Source: Rossellomorea aquimaris (GTDB taxonomy: Bacteria; Bacillota; Bacilli; Bacillales; Bacillaceae_B). Taken from it: a DNA stretch of 64,000 bases. A model generated the notes under the pieces. That model had not been told where the DNA came from. It did no database searches and saw nothing but the letters and a program-made list of their open reading frames with translations. Every line of letters starts with the position of its first letter. Position 1 is the stretch's first letter. Shown here one piece after another: positions 26,102 to 34,827 of this stretch. The stretch spans positions 1 to 64,000 of the forward strand of contig NZ_JXZC01000003.1 in NCBI RefSeq assembly GCF_000935355.1. The letters are read 5' to 3'. Made by a program: the position numbers and the translations under genes.

Positions 26102-26905
26102 TCAGCTGCCTACCCAATCACCCAACACCACTTCAACCCCGAAGTGATCCGAAACAACAGGCTTATTCACATCATTAAAGATGACCCGGGACGACCGGAC
26201 ATCCACTTTCTCACTGGATAACACAAGATCAATCCTCAAATCGACCTTATTCTCATCCCATCCGGCAATCTTCCCTTCAACGGTGACACCGCTGTCCCGT
26301 TCATCGGCTTCATCAAATGTGTCCAGGAGCCCTTTTGAAAGAAGATAATCATACCCTTCCTCACGAACCCATGCATTATTATTGAAGTCGCCCATTAAAA
26401 AGAAGGGGGATTCAGGAGTGAGTTGCTCGATCAATGAGTCAACCTGAAACTTGAACGGTTCTTCTTCATCCGTCCACCAGCCGAGGTGGCAGGAGTAGAA
26501 GGTGAGGGCCTTTCCTTCATATGAAATCGTGGCCCCTACGATTTTACGGGTTTTCCAGTAGGATTGGTCATGACTTTTTGAGATGAAGAAGCGGTGTTCT
26601 TCAACGACCGGGTGCTTCGTTAAGATGGCGACACCTTCTTCATAGACGTCGTACCCTATATGAGCGAAGTCCCATACGAGTGAATAATCCGTCACGCCAA
26701 GTTTCTCCAGTTCCCCAAGAAGGACAAGGGCAAAATTGTCTTTTTTAACTAAGCCCTCCACTGGTTCACTTTCGATCAGCTGACTGACTTCCTGGAGGGC
26801 GATGACATCGTAGGATTTTTCCGCGATGTCATGTGCCAGGATCGAGATTTTCCCGAGTTGGTTGTCTTCTTGCCATGAGTGACAATTCAACGTGAGTAAT
26901 TTCAT
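26102..26905 (-). CDS. endonuclease/exonuclease/phosphatase family protein
   Basis: The 267-residue protein has the EEP metal-dependent phosphodiesterase motifs in order: LTLNCHSW at the N-terminus, ALQEV with the metal Glu, YSCHLGWW, GDFNNN, and the final SDHFGVEV. The fold covers nucleases, sphingomyelinases and sugar- or lipid-phosphate phosphatases. It starts three bases after the PTS permease gene, so the two are co-transcribed; a sugar-phosphate or nucleotide-sugar substrate would fit that context but is inference. No signal peptide is present. Confidence 0.8.
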   Translation of the reverse strand: MKLLTLNCHSWQEDNQLGKISILAHDIAEKSYDVIALQEVSQLIESEPVEGLVKKDNFALVLLGELEKLGVTDYSLVWDFAHIGYDVYEEGVAILTKHPVVEEHRFFISKSHDQSYWKTRKIVGATISYEGKALTFYSCHLGWWTDEEEPFKFQVDSLIEQLTPESPFFLMGDFNNNAWVREEGYDYLLSKGLLDTFDEADERDSGVTVEGKIAGWDENKVDLRIDLVLSSEKVDVRSSRVIFNDVNKPVVSDHFGVEVVLGDWVGS

Positions 26906-26908
26906 GTA

Positions 26909-28543
26909 TTACGCTCCCAACAGATCTTGAATGTCAGACTTGATGACGTCTGCTTTAGGACCATAGATGGCTTGTACGCCTTTGTCTTTCAGGATCAGTC
27001 CCAGTGCTCCGTTTTTCTTCCATTCCTGTTCAGTTCCAACAAGGCTTGTGTCTTTTACAGTTACACGAAGGCGGGTCATACATGCATCGACGTCTACGAT
27101 GTTGTCTTTTCCACCAAGCATGGCAACGACTTTCGGTGCGATGGAATCTTTACTTACAGTGCCGCCGCCGGTAGTTGCTTCATCTTCAATGTAGTTTCCG
27201 TTACGACCCGGTGTCGGGAAGTTGAACTTTTTGATTAAGAAGTTGGCAACCGTGAAGTTAAGACCAAAGAATACGATACAAGCAATCACAAAGTTCACAA
27301 GGTCGACCCATAGGCCGGCTTTGATGATCATCGGAACACGAGTCAATAGCTCGATGGATCCAAATGAGTGAACGCGGATGTTGACGATATCCACAATCGC
27401 GAAAGCAAGTCCCGTCATGATGGCATACACCACGTATAAAAGTGGGGCAGCGAACATGAACATGAATTCGATTGGCTCTGTAACACCTGTTAAGAATACA
27501 GCTAAACCAGCTGATAGGAACATAGATTTGTATTTTTTCTTCTTATCTTTATCCACATTGCGGTACATGGCATAAGCGATACCGATTAAAGCAGCTGTGG
27601 ATAAAATCATTTGACCTACTTTGAAACGTGCAGGTGTAACGTCATTTAATAATTGTTTGTAGCTTTCTGTATCTCCTGCAGCCAAGAAGTTATTTAAGTC
27701 GGCGATCCAAGCTAACCAAAGTGGATCTTGACCGGCAACTGTGGAACCTGCACCTGAACCAGTCAGGATCTTGTACGTTCCGCCGAGTTCCGTGTAGTTG
27801 ATTGGAACCGTTAGCATATGATGCAAACCGAATGGTAATAATAGACGCTCTAACGCACCGAAAATGAATGGCGCAATGATTGGTGCTGTGTTACGGGATG
27901 TTGCGATCCATTGACCGAAGTCATTGAGCAGTCCTTGGATGAATGGCCATACAATAGACATCACGACAGCGATTACAACAGAACCTACAATAACGACGAA
28001 TGGTACGAAGCGTTTTCCGTTAAAGAAGGAAAGGGCATCCGGCAATTTATCGTAGTTATAATATTTGTTGAAAAGGTTGGCCCCTAAGAAACCTGAGATG
28101 ATCCCGACGAATACACCCATGTTTAAAGCAGGTGCACCAAGAACCGATGTGAAATAATCAGAAACAATTAATGTTTGTCCAAAAAGGGAAGAGACCGTTG
28201 CTTCGGGATCCCCAAGCATATCTCCATTGACTCCGAAGATCGCTCCGGTAATACGGTTGATCAGAACGAAGGCGATCAATGCAGCGAAGGCACCGCCCGC
28301 ACGTTCTTTCGCCCACGAGCCACCGATGGCTACTGCGAACAGGATGTGAAGATTGGTGATGATTCCCCAACCGATATCCTCCATAACTCTTGCAATCGTT
28401 TGCACTAAAGTGATGTCTCCACCCATCATTGCAATCAACTTACCGATGGAAATCATGATTCCTGCAGCTGGCATGACGGCCACGACCACTAGCAATGCTT
28501 TCCCGAACTTCTGCCAAAAATCAAACGACAATAAATTCTTCAT
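26909..28543 (-). CDS. PTS EIICB, glucose/maltose family
   Basis: The 544-residue permease has an EIIC domain of about ten spans (residues 1-430, starting FDFWQKFGKALLVVVAVMPAA) with GVTEPIEFMFMFAAPLLYVVY. A linker leads to an EIIB domain with the phosphorylated Cys488 in VDACMTRLRV. No EIIA domain is attached, so phosphate must come from an EIIA made elsewhere. The sequence resembles the MalT-type alpha-glucoside branch more than classic PtsG, but the sugar is not certain. AGGAGGAAACG precedes the ATG. The promoter carries a LacI/CcpA-like operator with a second copy inside the coding region. Confidence 0.85.
   Translation of the reverse strand: MKNLLSFDFWQKFGKALLVVVAVMPAAGIMISIGKLIAMMGGDITLVQTIARVMEDIGWGIITNLHILFAVAIGGSWAKERAGGAFAALIAFVLINRITGAIFGVNGDMLGDPEATVSSLFGQTLIVSDYFTSVLGAPALNMGVFVGIISGFLGANLFNKYYNYDKLPDALSFFNGKRFVPFVVIVGSVVIAVVMSIVWPFIQGLLNDFGQWIATSRNTAPIIAPFIFGALERLLLPFGLHHMLTVPINYTELGGTYKILTGSGAGSTVAGQDPLWLAWIADLNNFLAAGDTESYKQLLNDVTPARFKVGQMILSTAALIGIAYAMYRNVDKDKKKKYKSMFLSAGLAVFLTGVTEPIEFMFMFAAPLLYVVYAIMTGLAFAIVDIVNIRVHSFGSIELLTRVPMIIKAGLWVDLVNFVIACIVFFGLNFTVANFLIKKFNFPTPGRNGNYIEDEATTGGGTVSKDSIAPKVVAMLGGKDNIVDVDACMTRLRVTVKDTSLVGTEQEWKKNGALGLILKDKGVQAIYGPKADVIKSDIQDLLGA
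28391..28404. promoter_or_regulatory. internal copy of the PTS operator
   Basis: TGCAATCGTTTGCA lies within codons 47-51 of the PTS gene. With flanking bases it matches the promoter operator at 17 of 18 positions (TGCAANCGTTTGCACTAA), 294 bp away. Confidence 0.6.
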
Positions 28544-28684
28544 AAACCCGTTTCCTCCTTTAAGATCAATCTATTTGTCTATATCTTTTACATTGAATGA
28601 CATGTGTGCGTTTACATTTCATATTAAAAGAAATGCTGATTGGTGCGTCTTGATCATTAGAGTGCTATGTAACATGAAAATAGA

Positions 28685-28698
28685 TGCAACCGTTTGCA
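28685..28698. promoter_or_regulatory. LacI/CcpA-type operator at the PTS promoter
   Basis: TGCAACCGTTTGCA is a near-perfect palindrome fitting the core of the cre consensus and also MalR-type operators. On the minus strand it sits just downstream of the -10 box. Confidence 0.75.
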
Positions 28699-28710
28699 CT
28701 AACTAAACAC

Positions 28711-28739
28711 ATTTTATGATATCCCTTTCAAGAAAGCAA
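28711..28739 (-). promoter_or_regulatory. promoter of the PTS operon
   Basis: On the minus strand TTGCTT and TAAAAT are separated by 17 bases, followed by the operator and a 140-base untranslated leader. Confidence 0.7.
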
Positions 28740-28775
28740 CAACAAAATATTATTTTAGTAAAATATTATTAGTTG

Positions 28776-28789
28776 GAGGGACGGACCTT
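28776..28789 (+). repeat. single GAGGGACGGACCTT element
   Basis: One unpaired half-element of the GGGACGGACC palindrome family, upstream of the PTS promoter. Confidence 0.7.
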
Positions 28790-28815
28790 GGTAGGGTAGG
28801 GGTTGTTCCAAGGGG

Positions 28816-28947
28816 TGTGGATAACTATTCTGGTTGTTTAGTAGTGGGAGGATTAAAGGGAATCATTCGGTGTGGATTGTGGATAATGTTCAGGAGGTGG
28901 AAATGGTTGATTTGTTTTAGGGTGAAATGAAATAGGGGTGTGGATAA
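28816..28947. other. DnaA-box cluster
   Basis: Three exact DnaA boxes (TGTGGATAA, the complement of TTATCCACA) start at 28816, 28878 and 28939, spaced 62 and 61 bp, with a near-match TGTGGATTG at 28871. All have the same orientation in an intergenic region without a gene. Confidence 0.75.
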
Positions 28948-28986
28948 GTGTCAGAAAATCGCTGGACTGACACTAAACAATTTCAC

Positions 28987-29024
28987 AATAAAAGCACCCA
29001 ATCCCTAAAGATTGGATGCTTATC
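28987..29024 (-). terminator. terminator of the zosA-type gene
   Basis: On the minus strand AAGCATCCAATC pairs with GATTGGGTGCTT and is followed by a T-rich tract. Confidence 0.85.
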
Positions 29025-29028
29025 AACA

Positions 29029-30945
29029 TTATTTCAACAATCGTAACCCATTCAAGATTACCAAAATCGTGCTACCTTCATGGCCGATCACACCATAGGG
29101 CAGATCCAGGATTTGCAGGAAGTTCGATGCAATCAACAACATGATCACAGCGATGGAAAAGACTACATTTTGCTGGACGATCCGCTTCATTTTTTTCGAG
29201 AGCTTAATGGCTTCAGCAATACGGGTAAGGTCATTTTTCATCAGCACGACATCGGCTGTTTCCAGGGCGACGTCGGTTCCTTCACCCATGGCGATGCCTA
29301 CGTTGGCCGTTGCAAGTGCCGGCGCGTCGTTGATTCCGTCACCGACCATTCCGACCGTACCGAATTGGCGTTTCAGCTTTTTCAGTTCGTCTACTTTCGT
29401 TTCCGGCAGGCATTCGGCAATGAAAGAGGCAACTTTGGCTTCTTCGGCGATGGCACGGGCCGTTTTTTCATTGTCACCCGTCAGCATGATGGTTTGGACG
29501 CCTTCATCTTTCAGGAGTTGCAAAGCTTTAATGGTTTCTTTACGCACAACATCTTTCAGTGCGATCAAAGCGACAATTTCATTCTCTCTGGCGACGAAGA
29601 CCGTTGTTTTTCCTTCCGAAGCGATTCGTTCAAAGGCACCATCCATAAATTGTTCTGCTAACACTTTATCCACAAAGTCTGCTTTCCCGATCTTCCATTC
29701 GGCTCCGTCAACAAGCGCTTTGACTCCCCATCCGGATACGTCTTCGAGGGAATCGGGCTGGAAGATTTCCAGTTTTAACTCGTGTGTTGCGTGGCGAACG
29801 ATGGCTTGAGCGAGTGGATGATTGGACTGATTTTCAATCGAAGCAACGGCCTTCAACACTTCACGCTCATCCACATGATCCGCAACCACTATATCCGTCA
29901 CAACTGGTTTTCCATTCGTCAACGTACCCGTTTTATCAAAGGCAATCGCTTTGATGTTGCTCAGGTTTTCCAAGTGGGCGCCGCCTTTAAAAAGGATTCC
30001 ATGACGGGCACCGTTAGAAATCGCCGATAAACTCGCCGGCATGATCGCGGCAACCAGTGCACAAGGAGAAGCGACCACGAGCAGGACCATTGCCCGGTAG
30101 AATGTTTCCGTCCAGCTCCACCCGAGGAAGAAGTGGGGAAGGAACATCATCAGGAAGACAACGGCAAGCACGACTTTTACATAGGTTCCTTCAAAGCGTT
30201 CGATGAACTGCTGTGAAGGCGATTTCTCGCTTTGGGCGGATTGCACAAGATCAATGATTTTTTGGAATAGGGTTTCGCTGCTCGGCTTGGTCATTTCAAC
30301 CGTGATGGCCCCGTTGATGTTGACGGTCCCAGCAAAAACTTCATCTTTTTGACCTTTGGTGACTGGGACGGCTTCGCCTGATATGGCTGCTTCGTCAATG
30401 GAAGTCGTGCCCTTAACGACAACACCGTCCGTTGGCACGCGTTCACCTGGTTTAATTAAAATATGGTCGCCGATTTCAAGACTTGAAACGTGGACTTTCT
30501 TTTCACCAGATCCTGTCACGAGCCATGCTTCTTCAGGCTGAAGCTGCATGAGTGCTGAGATTTCCTTCTGACTTTTGTTCATTGTATACGTTTCAAGTGC
30601 GCCGCTGACTGCGAAGATGAAGATGAGGATGGCGCCCTCTGTCCAATAACCGATGATGGCAGATCCCACTGCGGCAAAAATCATCAACATTTCTACATTC
30701 AGTTCTTTGTTTTCAATGGTTTCTTCTATTCCTTCTTTGGCTTTGGCGAACCCTCCGATGGCAAAGGCAAGGAGATAGAAGATGATGCTTAAGGTGGAGT
30801 CGTCGTTTGACGTCAACCATCCCAATAAAATAAACACACCACTGACCAGTGCTGCGATCAGTTCTGCATGAGGCTTTATTTTTTCAAAGAAGTTTATTTT
30901 TTCATTTGGTGTCCCCATGGATAAGGCTTTGGATTGTGAGCTCAT
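29029..30945 (-). CDS. zosA: ZosA-type P1B metal-transporting ATPase
   Basis: The 638-residue P-type ATPase has the membrane motif SPCALV (Cys295) and no N-terminal heavy-metal-binding domain. The phosphorylation motif DKTGTLT has the aspartate at 337, and the hinge is MVGDGINDAPAL. Length and motifs match B. subtilis ZosA (637 residues), a PerR-controlled zinc ATPase, and a perfect PerR box lies upstream, which strengthens the call. The ATG was chosen because AAGGAGG lies eight bases before it; the frame extends 38 codons upstream without a good site. CadA or ZntA-type exporters are the alternatives, but they normally carry an HMA domain. Confidence 0.85.
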   Translation of the reverse strand: MSSQSKALSMGTPNEKINFFEKIKPHAELIAALVSGVFILLGWLTSNDDSTLSIIFYLLAFAIGGFAKAKEGIEETIENKELNVEMLMIFAAVGSAIIGYWTEGAILIFIFAVSGALETYTMNKSQKEISALMQLQPEEAWLVTGSGEKKVHVSSLEIGDHILIKPGERVPTDGVVVKGTTSIDEAAISGEAVPVTKGQKDEVFAGTVNINGAITVEMTKPSSETLFQKIIDLVQSAQSEKSPSQQFIERFEGTYVKVVLAVVFLMMFLPHFFLGWSWTETFYRAMVLLVVASPCALVAAIMPASLSAISNGARHGILFKGGAHLENLSNIKAIAFDKTGTLTNGKPVVTDIVVADHVDEREVLKAVASIENQSNHPLAQAIVRHATHELKLEIFQPDSLEDVSGWGVKALVDGAEWKIGKADFVDKVLAEQFMDGAFERIASEGKTTVFVARENEIVALIALKDVVRKETIKALQLLKDEGVQTIMLTGDNEKTARAIAEEAKVASFIAECLPETKVDELKKLKRQFGTVGMVGDGINDAPALATANVGIAMGEGTDVALETADVVLMKNDLTRIAEAIKLSKKMKRIVQQNVVFSIAVIMLLIASNFLQILDLPYGVIGHEGSTILVILNGLRLLK

Positions 30946-30981
30946 AGCGTATTCCTCCTTTTTGTTAAATGAAAATACGAG

Positions 30982-30996
30982 ATTCTCATTGAGAAT
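30982..30996. promoter_or_regulatory. 15-bp palindrome in the zosA leader
   Basis: ATTCTCATTGAGAAT is a 7-1-7 palindrome. The overlapping TGAGAATAATAATCA at 30990 resembles a Fur-family site at 13 of 15 positions. Role uncertain. Confidence 0.4.
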
Positions 30997-31101
30997 AATA
31001 ATCAACGTCATTACCCCTATAAAACGACGAAAGCTGCCACCGGTGAAAGGTGACAGCAAAAATGCACGTGCTCTTAGTTGATTTTATATGAAGTTAGTAA
31101 T

Positions 31102-31116
31102 TTATAATTATTATAA
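31102..31116. promoter_or_regulatory. PerR box upstream of the zosA-type gene
   Basis: TTATAATTATTATAA matches the PerR consensus TTATAATNATTATAA at every position. It lies about 160 bases before the start codon, in the promoter region. Confidence 0.85.
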
Positions 31117-31159
31117 TCTAATCCTATCACAAGTATATGAGAATGGAAAGAGTTTTGTG

Positions 31160-32344
31160 CTAATTATTCTGGGTTATTTCTCCACGTCTATTTTGAAGGG
31201 AGAAGACGAGTAAGCTCACAAAAATCATTAGCATCATGCATGCGATCAGATAGAAAAAACTTGAGCCTTTGAACCAGTCGATGGTGATTCCGCCAACGAA
31301 TGGACCGATCATGCTTCCAAAGCTGAAGAAAATCCCGCACATGATGTTTCCGGCAGGAAGTAATTCTTTTGGCAAAAGATCCGTCATATAACTAATACCG
31401 AGTGAAAAAGTCGATCCGACGGCCATCCCGGCTAACGTAAAGCAGATGAATAAGCCCAGAGTGGACTCTGCCACGATTCCTGCAGCGGAAAAACAGAGGA
31501 AGCCGATCATCATGACGATAAGCAGGACATTTTGTCTTCCGTATTTGTCACTAAGAATCCCGAGTGGGACCTGTGAGATGATACTTCCCACTGCAAATGC
31601 AGGCAGGAGGATGGCGACGGCTTCAATGGAAAGGCCGTTTCGCAGGGCGAAAACAGGGAAGTTCCCATTTAATGAAGCTTCCAGGAACCCGTATCCCAAT
31701 GGAGGCAGCAGGGCGACCCATGCATATTTGAGAACCTTTCCGAAGCGCTGGAACGATCCAAGGAACGAGGCACTGCCGATATTTTGCTGCTCGGGAAATT
31801 CGTTTTGTAATTTAAAGACGAACATCCACACCGTCAGGCTTAATAAAGAAGAGATGATGAATGGCAGTGCTTGATGGATGGTGATGAGCTGTGTCATCAT
31901 CGGTCCCACGGCAAAACCGACTCCAAAAGAAACCCCGTAGATCGATATGTTACGTCCGCGATGTTCTTTCGGTGAAAACGATGTGATCCAAGTCTGGGTG
32001 GCGAAGTGCAACATGTGATCGCCGACTCCGATACAAAGACGAAGGAAGAACCAGAACCAGAAGGATTTCCAAACCGGGAATAGCAGGAGTGATGCTGCAA
32101 CCACGATTCCCCCGATGATGATCATCGGTTTGTATCCGATTTTCTGAAGTGGTCTTTCCATTAAAGGAGAGGCAAGTAAGATTCCTATATATAATGCGGT
32201 TGCGTTCAATCCGTTCAGGGAGGAAGAAACGCCGTCCTGTTCGAATATGATGGCGATTAACGGCAGGAGCATCCCTTGTGAGAATCCGGAAATCGCGACG
32301 ATTCCGACAAGGACCCAAAAACGGAAGGTTAGTGTTTGATTCAT
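31160..32344 (-). CDS. MFS transporter, YfkF-like
   Basis: The 394-residue protein has about twelve spans, with LMERPLQKIGYKPMII in the loop 2-3 position and GILSDKYGRQNVLL in the second half. Size and its place near chaA fit B. subtilis YfkF, a predicted drug exporter, though a PPOX protein and an OsmC gene lie between. The start is only weakly preceded by a binding site (GGAG, seven bases). No substrate can be assigned. Confidence 0.75.
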   Translation of the reverse strand: MNQTLTFRFWVLVGIVAISGFSQGMLLPLIAIIFEQDGVSSSLNGLNATALYIGILLASPLMERPLQKIGYKPMIIIGGIVVAASLLLFPVWKSFWFWFFLRLCIGVGDHMLHFATQTWITSFSPKEHRGRNISIYGVSFGVGFAVGPMMTQLITIHQALPFIISSLLSLTVWMFVFKLQNEFPEQQNIGSASFLGSFQRFGKVLKYAWVALLPPLGYGFLEASLNGNFPVFALRNGLSIEAVAILLPAFAVGSIISQVPLGILSDKYGRQNVLLIVMMIGFLCFSAAGIVAESTLGLFICFTLAGMAVGSTFSLGISYMTDLLPKELLPAGNIMCGIFFSFGSMIGPFVGGITIDWFKGSSFFYLIACMMLMIFVSLLVFSLQNRRGEITQNN

Positions 32345-32467
32345 TTGTAAAAACTCCCAATCGTTTATGATTACTTCTTAGATGGTACCCCCAATTTGAA
32401 TGTTTGGCAATACGAAACGAATAGAGTAAAATCAAAACATCTACTAACATAATAAGGAAGGAATGAA

Positions 32468-32857
32468 GTGAAAATGGAATTTAACATGCAAGAAGGCGGA
32501 TTTTACACAGATTTAGGGTTTGGGAAGCTGGAGGTTTCGGGTAACGAAGAGTATGGCTTTCGTCCATTCCAATTATTGGTTTCATCCGTAGCCGTATGCA
32601 GCGGGGGAGTGCTCCGCAAAGTACTGGAGAAAATGCGCATCGAATTCGAAGACATACATATCAAAGCCGACGTAACCCGTAACGAAGAGGAAGCAAACAG
32701 AGTCGAAGCGATCTCCCTTCACTTCACCATCAAAGGGACGGACCTTAATGAAGCAAAAATCGAAAAAGCCATGAAGCTCACCCGAAAAAACTGCTCCATG
32801 GTCCAATCCGTTCAGGACAGCATCAAAATCGAAGAGACGTTTGAGTTGGTGCAGTAA
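32468..32857 (+). CDS. OsmC-family peroxiredoxin-like protein
   Basis: The 129-residue protein has the OsmC pair of cysteines, one in VAVCSGGVLRKVLEKM and one in RKNCSMVQSV, which reduce organic hydroperoxides in characterised members. The GTG start is six bases after AAGGAAGG; the ATG two codons later is equally possible. It is divergent from the MFS gene. Tandem palindromic repeats lie just after the stop. Confidence 0.8.
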   Translation: MKMEFNMQEGGFYTDLGFGKLEVSGNEEYGFRPFQLLVSSVAVCSGGVLRKVLEKMRIEFEDIHIKADVTRNEEEANRVEAISLHFTIKGTDLNEAKIEKAMKLTRKNCSMVQSVQDSIKIEETFELVQ

Positions 32858-32863
32858 GATTTT

Positions 32864-32934
32864 GAGGGACGGACCTCAAATCAGTTTAATCCCTATTCTA
32901 TCAATACTTATAACCAGATGAAGGTCCGTCCCTC
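32864..32934. repeat. GGGACGGACC inverted-repeat element, copy 1
   Basis: GAGGGACGGACCTC and AAGGTCCGTCCCTC bracket a 71-base element starting seven bases after the OsmC stop. The interior is related to the next copy. Confidence 0.88.
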
Positions 32935-32950
32935 AACACAGTAAACGATT

Positions 32951-33021
32951 AAAGGACGGACCTCCAAATCAGCATAAGTCCCATCAAACAAGGTTCTTAT
33001 CTGATTGAAGGTCCGTCCCTC
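32951..33021. repeat. GGGACGGACC inverted-repeat element, copy 2
   Basis: AAAGGACGGACCTC and AAGGTCCGTCCCTC bracket a second 71-base element with inner CAAATCAG/CTGATTG arms. The equal length and shared interior show tandem duplication of a mobile-looking unit. Confidence 0.88.
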
Positions 33022-33044
33022 TTCTGGTACTCTTCAGGTGGCCT

Positions 33045-33464
33045 CTACAGGCTTAGTTCCTGTGGTTCTTTGCCTGTTTTTTCGTAGTAGAGGATGGTTT
33101 TGGGTGTGAGTTTGAGGAGCATGTATTCCGGGTCGTCGGGGCTTGCGATCCAGGATTTGAGTTGGTCGTTCCAGAATTTTTCTTTCAGCTCTTTGGATTC
33201 TTCGACGCTGGCCTCTGCTTCGATTTCTACATAGTGCTCATGATCGGAATCGCGGTCATGACCGAGAAGAATATGAACATGAGGGTTTTGTGCGATGTCT
33301 TCCGCTTTGTGTGCATGCTCATTGGTTGCGGTGTAAAGAGTAAGGTCTTCATGGTAGAACTTCATAAAGCGTGAATACGGCTTGTTGTCTCGAATCGTGG
33401 CAAGGGTGCCCGTTTTATGGTTGGAAAACAGCTCAACGATCTTATCTTTTAAGTTTTGTGCCAT
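33045..33464 (-). CDS. pyridoxamine-5'-phosphate-oxidase-fold general stress protein
   Basis: The 139-residue protein has the split-barrel flavin-binding pattern seen in B. subtilis GsP26/YdaG: KTGTLATIRDNKPYSRFM, LTLYTATNEHAHKAEDIAQNPHVHILLG, and the C-terminal LLKLTPKTILYYEKTG. Members bind FMN or related cofactors and are often sigma-B controlled; no sigma-B promoter was placed here. AGGAGGT lies before the ATG. Confidence 0.8.
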   Translation of the reverse strand: MAQNLKDKIVELFSNHKTGTLATIRDNKPYSRFMKFYHEDLTLYTATNEHAHKAEDIAQNPHVHILLGHDRDSDHEHYVEIEAEASVEESKELKEKFWNDQLKSWIASPDDPEYMLLKLTPKTILYYEKTGKEPQELSL

Positions 33465-33554
33465 GGATGGTACCTCCTAATTGGGTTCTATCTATAATGT
33501 GTCTAATCTCACTTGATTTAAACAAATTTTCTTTGAGAAAGAAGGATCTTACAC

Positions 33555-34610
33555 ATGAACAAAATATTTGCACTGCTTGTATTTGCAGGAGTGCCGATCT
33601 CAGTCATCGGTTCACTGCTTCATTGGCCCAATGTGATTATGTTCGTGATTTACTGTGTGACGATCATTGCCCTTGCTGCCTTCATGGGAAGATCGACGGA
33701 GAGCTTGGCTGTGGTATCGGGACCCCGTATTGGGGGATTACTGAACGCGACCTTTGGAAACGCAGTTGAACTCATCATTTCTATTTTTGCGTTAAAAGCT
33801 GGTTTGGTCGGCGTCGTGCTGGCGTCCTTGACTGGATCCGTGCTTGGAAATCTACTCCTCGTTGCAGGGTTGTCCTTTTTTGTAGGGGGGATCAAGTTCA
33901 AACGTCAGAAGTTCAACGTGTTTGATGCCCGGCACAACTCGGGGCTGCTCATGTTTGCAATCATCGTGGCTTTCGTCATTCCTGAAGTATTCGCCCAGGA
34001 TATGAACGAAGCGAAGACCATGTCCCTTTCGATTGGTGTGTCCGTTATTTTAATCGCTCTCTATTTATTTGCCTTATTCTTTAAATTAGTGACTCACCGC
34101 GGGGTGTATCAGCATGAAGGCGAAGAAGGTGCGCACGCTCATGAAGAGCCGGAGTGGAGTAAAGGGAAAGCATTGCTGATCCTTGCCGCCTCTACAGCAG
34201 CCGTCGCCTATGTATCGGAACGCCTCGTCCATACCTTTGAAGAGGTCGGGAACACATTCGGCTGGAGCGAGCTCTTCATCGGGGTCATCATCGTAGCCAT
34301 CGTCGGAAACGCTGCCGAGCATGCGTCGGCGATCATTATGGCTTATAAAAATAAGATGGATATCGCTGTGGAGATTGCAGTCGGATCGACCTTGCAGATC
34401 GCGATGTTTGTAGCGCCGGTACTGGTATTGATTTCACTGTTTTTTGAAACGAGCATGCCGTTGGTATTTACATTACCGGAACTTGTGGCCATGGTATCAG
34501 CGGTACTTGTCACGATCGTCATATCCAATGACGGGGAAACGAACTGGTTTGAAGGACTGACACTACTTGCAGCCTATTTCATCATGGGAATCGGATTTTA
34601 TCTACTATAA
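33555..34610 (+). CDS. chaA: Ca2+/H+ antiporter ChaA (YfkE)
   Basis: The 351-residue CaCA-family exchanger has two homologous halves. The first carries GLLNATFGNAVELIISIFALKAG and the second GNAAEHASAIIMAYKNKMDIAV, which are the alpha repeats holding the ion-binding glutamates. Its length equals B. subtilis ChaA (YfkE). A His/Glu-rich loop (HEGEEGAHAHEEPEW) separates the halves. The start has only a weak binding site (GAGAAAGAAGG). A very strong terminator follows. Confidence 0.92.
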   Translation: MNKIFALLVFAGVPISVIGSLLHWPNVIMFVIYCVTIIALAAFMGRSTESLAVVSGPRIGGLLNATFGNAVELIISIFALKAGLVGVVLASLTGSVLGNLLLVAGLSFFVGGIKFKRQKFNVFDARHNSGLLMFAIIVAFVIPEVFAQDMNEAKTMSLSIGVSVILIALYLFALFFKLVTHRGVYQHEGEEGAHAHEEPEWSKGKALLILAASTAAVAYVSERLVHTFEEVGNTFGWSELFIGVIIVAIVGNAAEHASAIIMAYKNKMDIAVEIAVGSTLQIAMFVAPVLVLISLFFETSMPLVFTLPELVAMVSAVLVTIVISNDGETNWFEGLTLLAAYFIMGIGFYLL

Positions 34611-34611
34611 T

Positions 34612-34652
34612 AAAAAGCAGCGGAGTTCATGATTGAACTCCGCTGCTTTTTT
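34612..34652 (+). terminator. terminator of chaA
   Basis: AAAAGCAGCGGAGTTC and GAACTCCGCTGCTTTT form a perfect 16-bp stem followed by T residues. Confidence 0.95.
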
Positions 34653-34665
34653 AGGGAATGTAGGA

Positions 34666-34711
34666 ATGATTGAAAACGGTCAGTATGCCCGACTGTTTTC
34701 TTTTCAATCAT
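34666..34711. repeat. 46-base inverted repeat
   Basis: ATGATTGAAAA and TTTTCAATCAT are perfect 11-bp arms with an inner ACGGTC/GACTGT pairing. No T-run follows, so it is not a standard terminator. Confidence 0.7.
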
Positions 34712-34827
34712 AGTATAAATTAATATTTGAATTTTGTAAATATTCTTTCAAATAAAGTTTTTGGGATAAGCTATTTCAACTAGGAAAAACTAACGGCAAA
34801 CCCTAAAGCTTGAAAGGAGTTAATTTT

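Noticed and set aside
25937..26221. Plus-strand 94- and 73-residue frames
   Set aside because: They lie in A/C-rich 3' sequence, overlap the real minus-strand gene, have no binding site and show low complexity.
28158..28408. Frames antisense or out of frame within the PTS gene
   Set aside because: These are shadows of the strongly supported PTS coding sequence.
29080..29809. Long plus-strand frames of 193 and 222 codons
   Set aside because: They are antisense to the ZosA-type ATPase, whose motifs are unambiguous.
33465..33545. Sigma-B promoter for the PPOX stress protein
   Set aside because: GTTTAA is present but no GGGTAT-like -10 lies at the right spacing.
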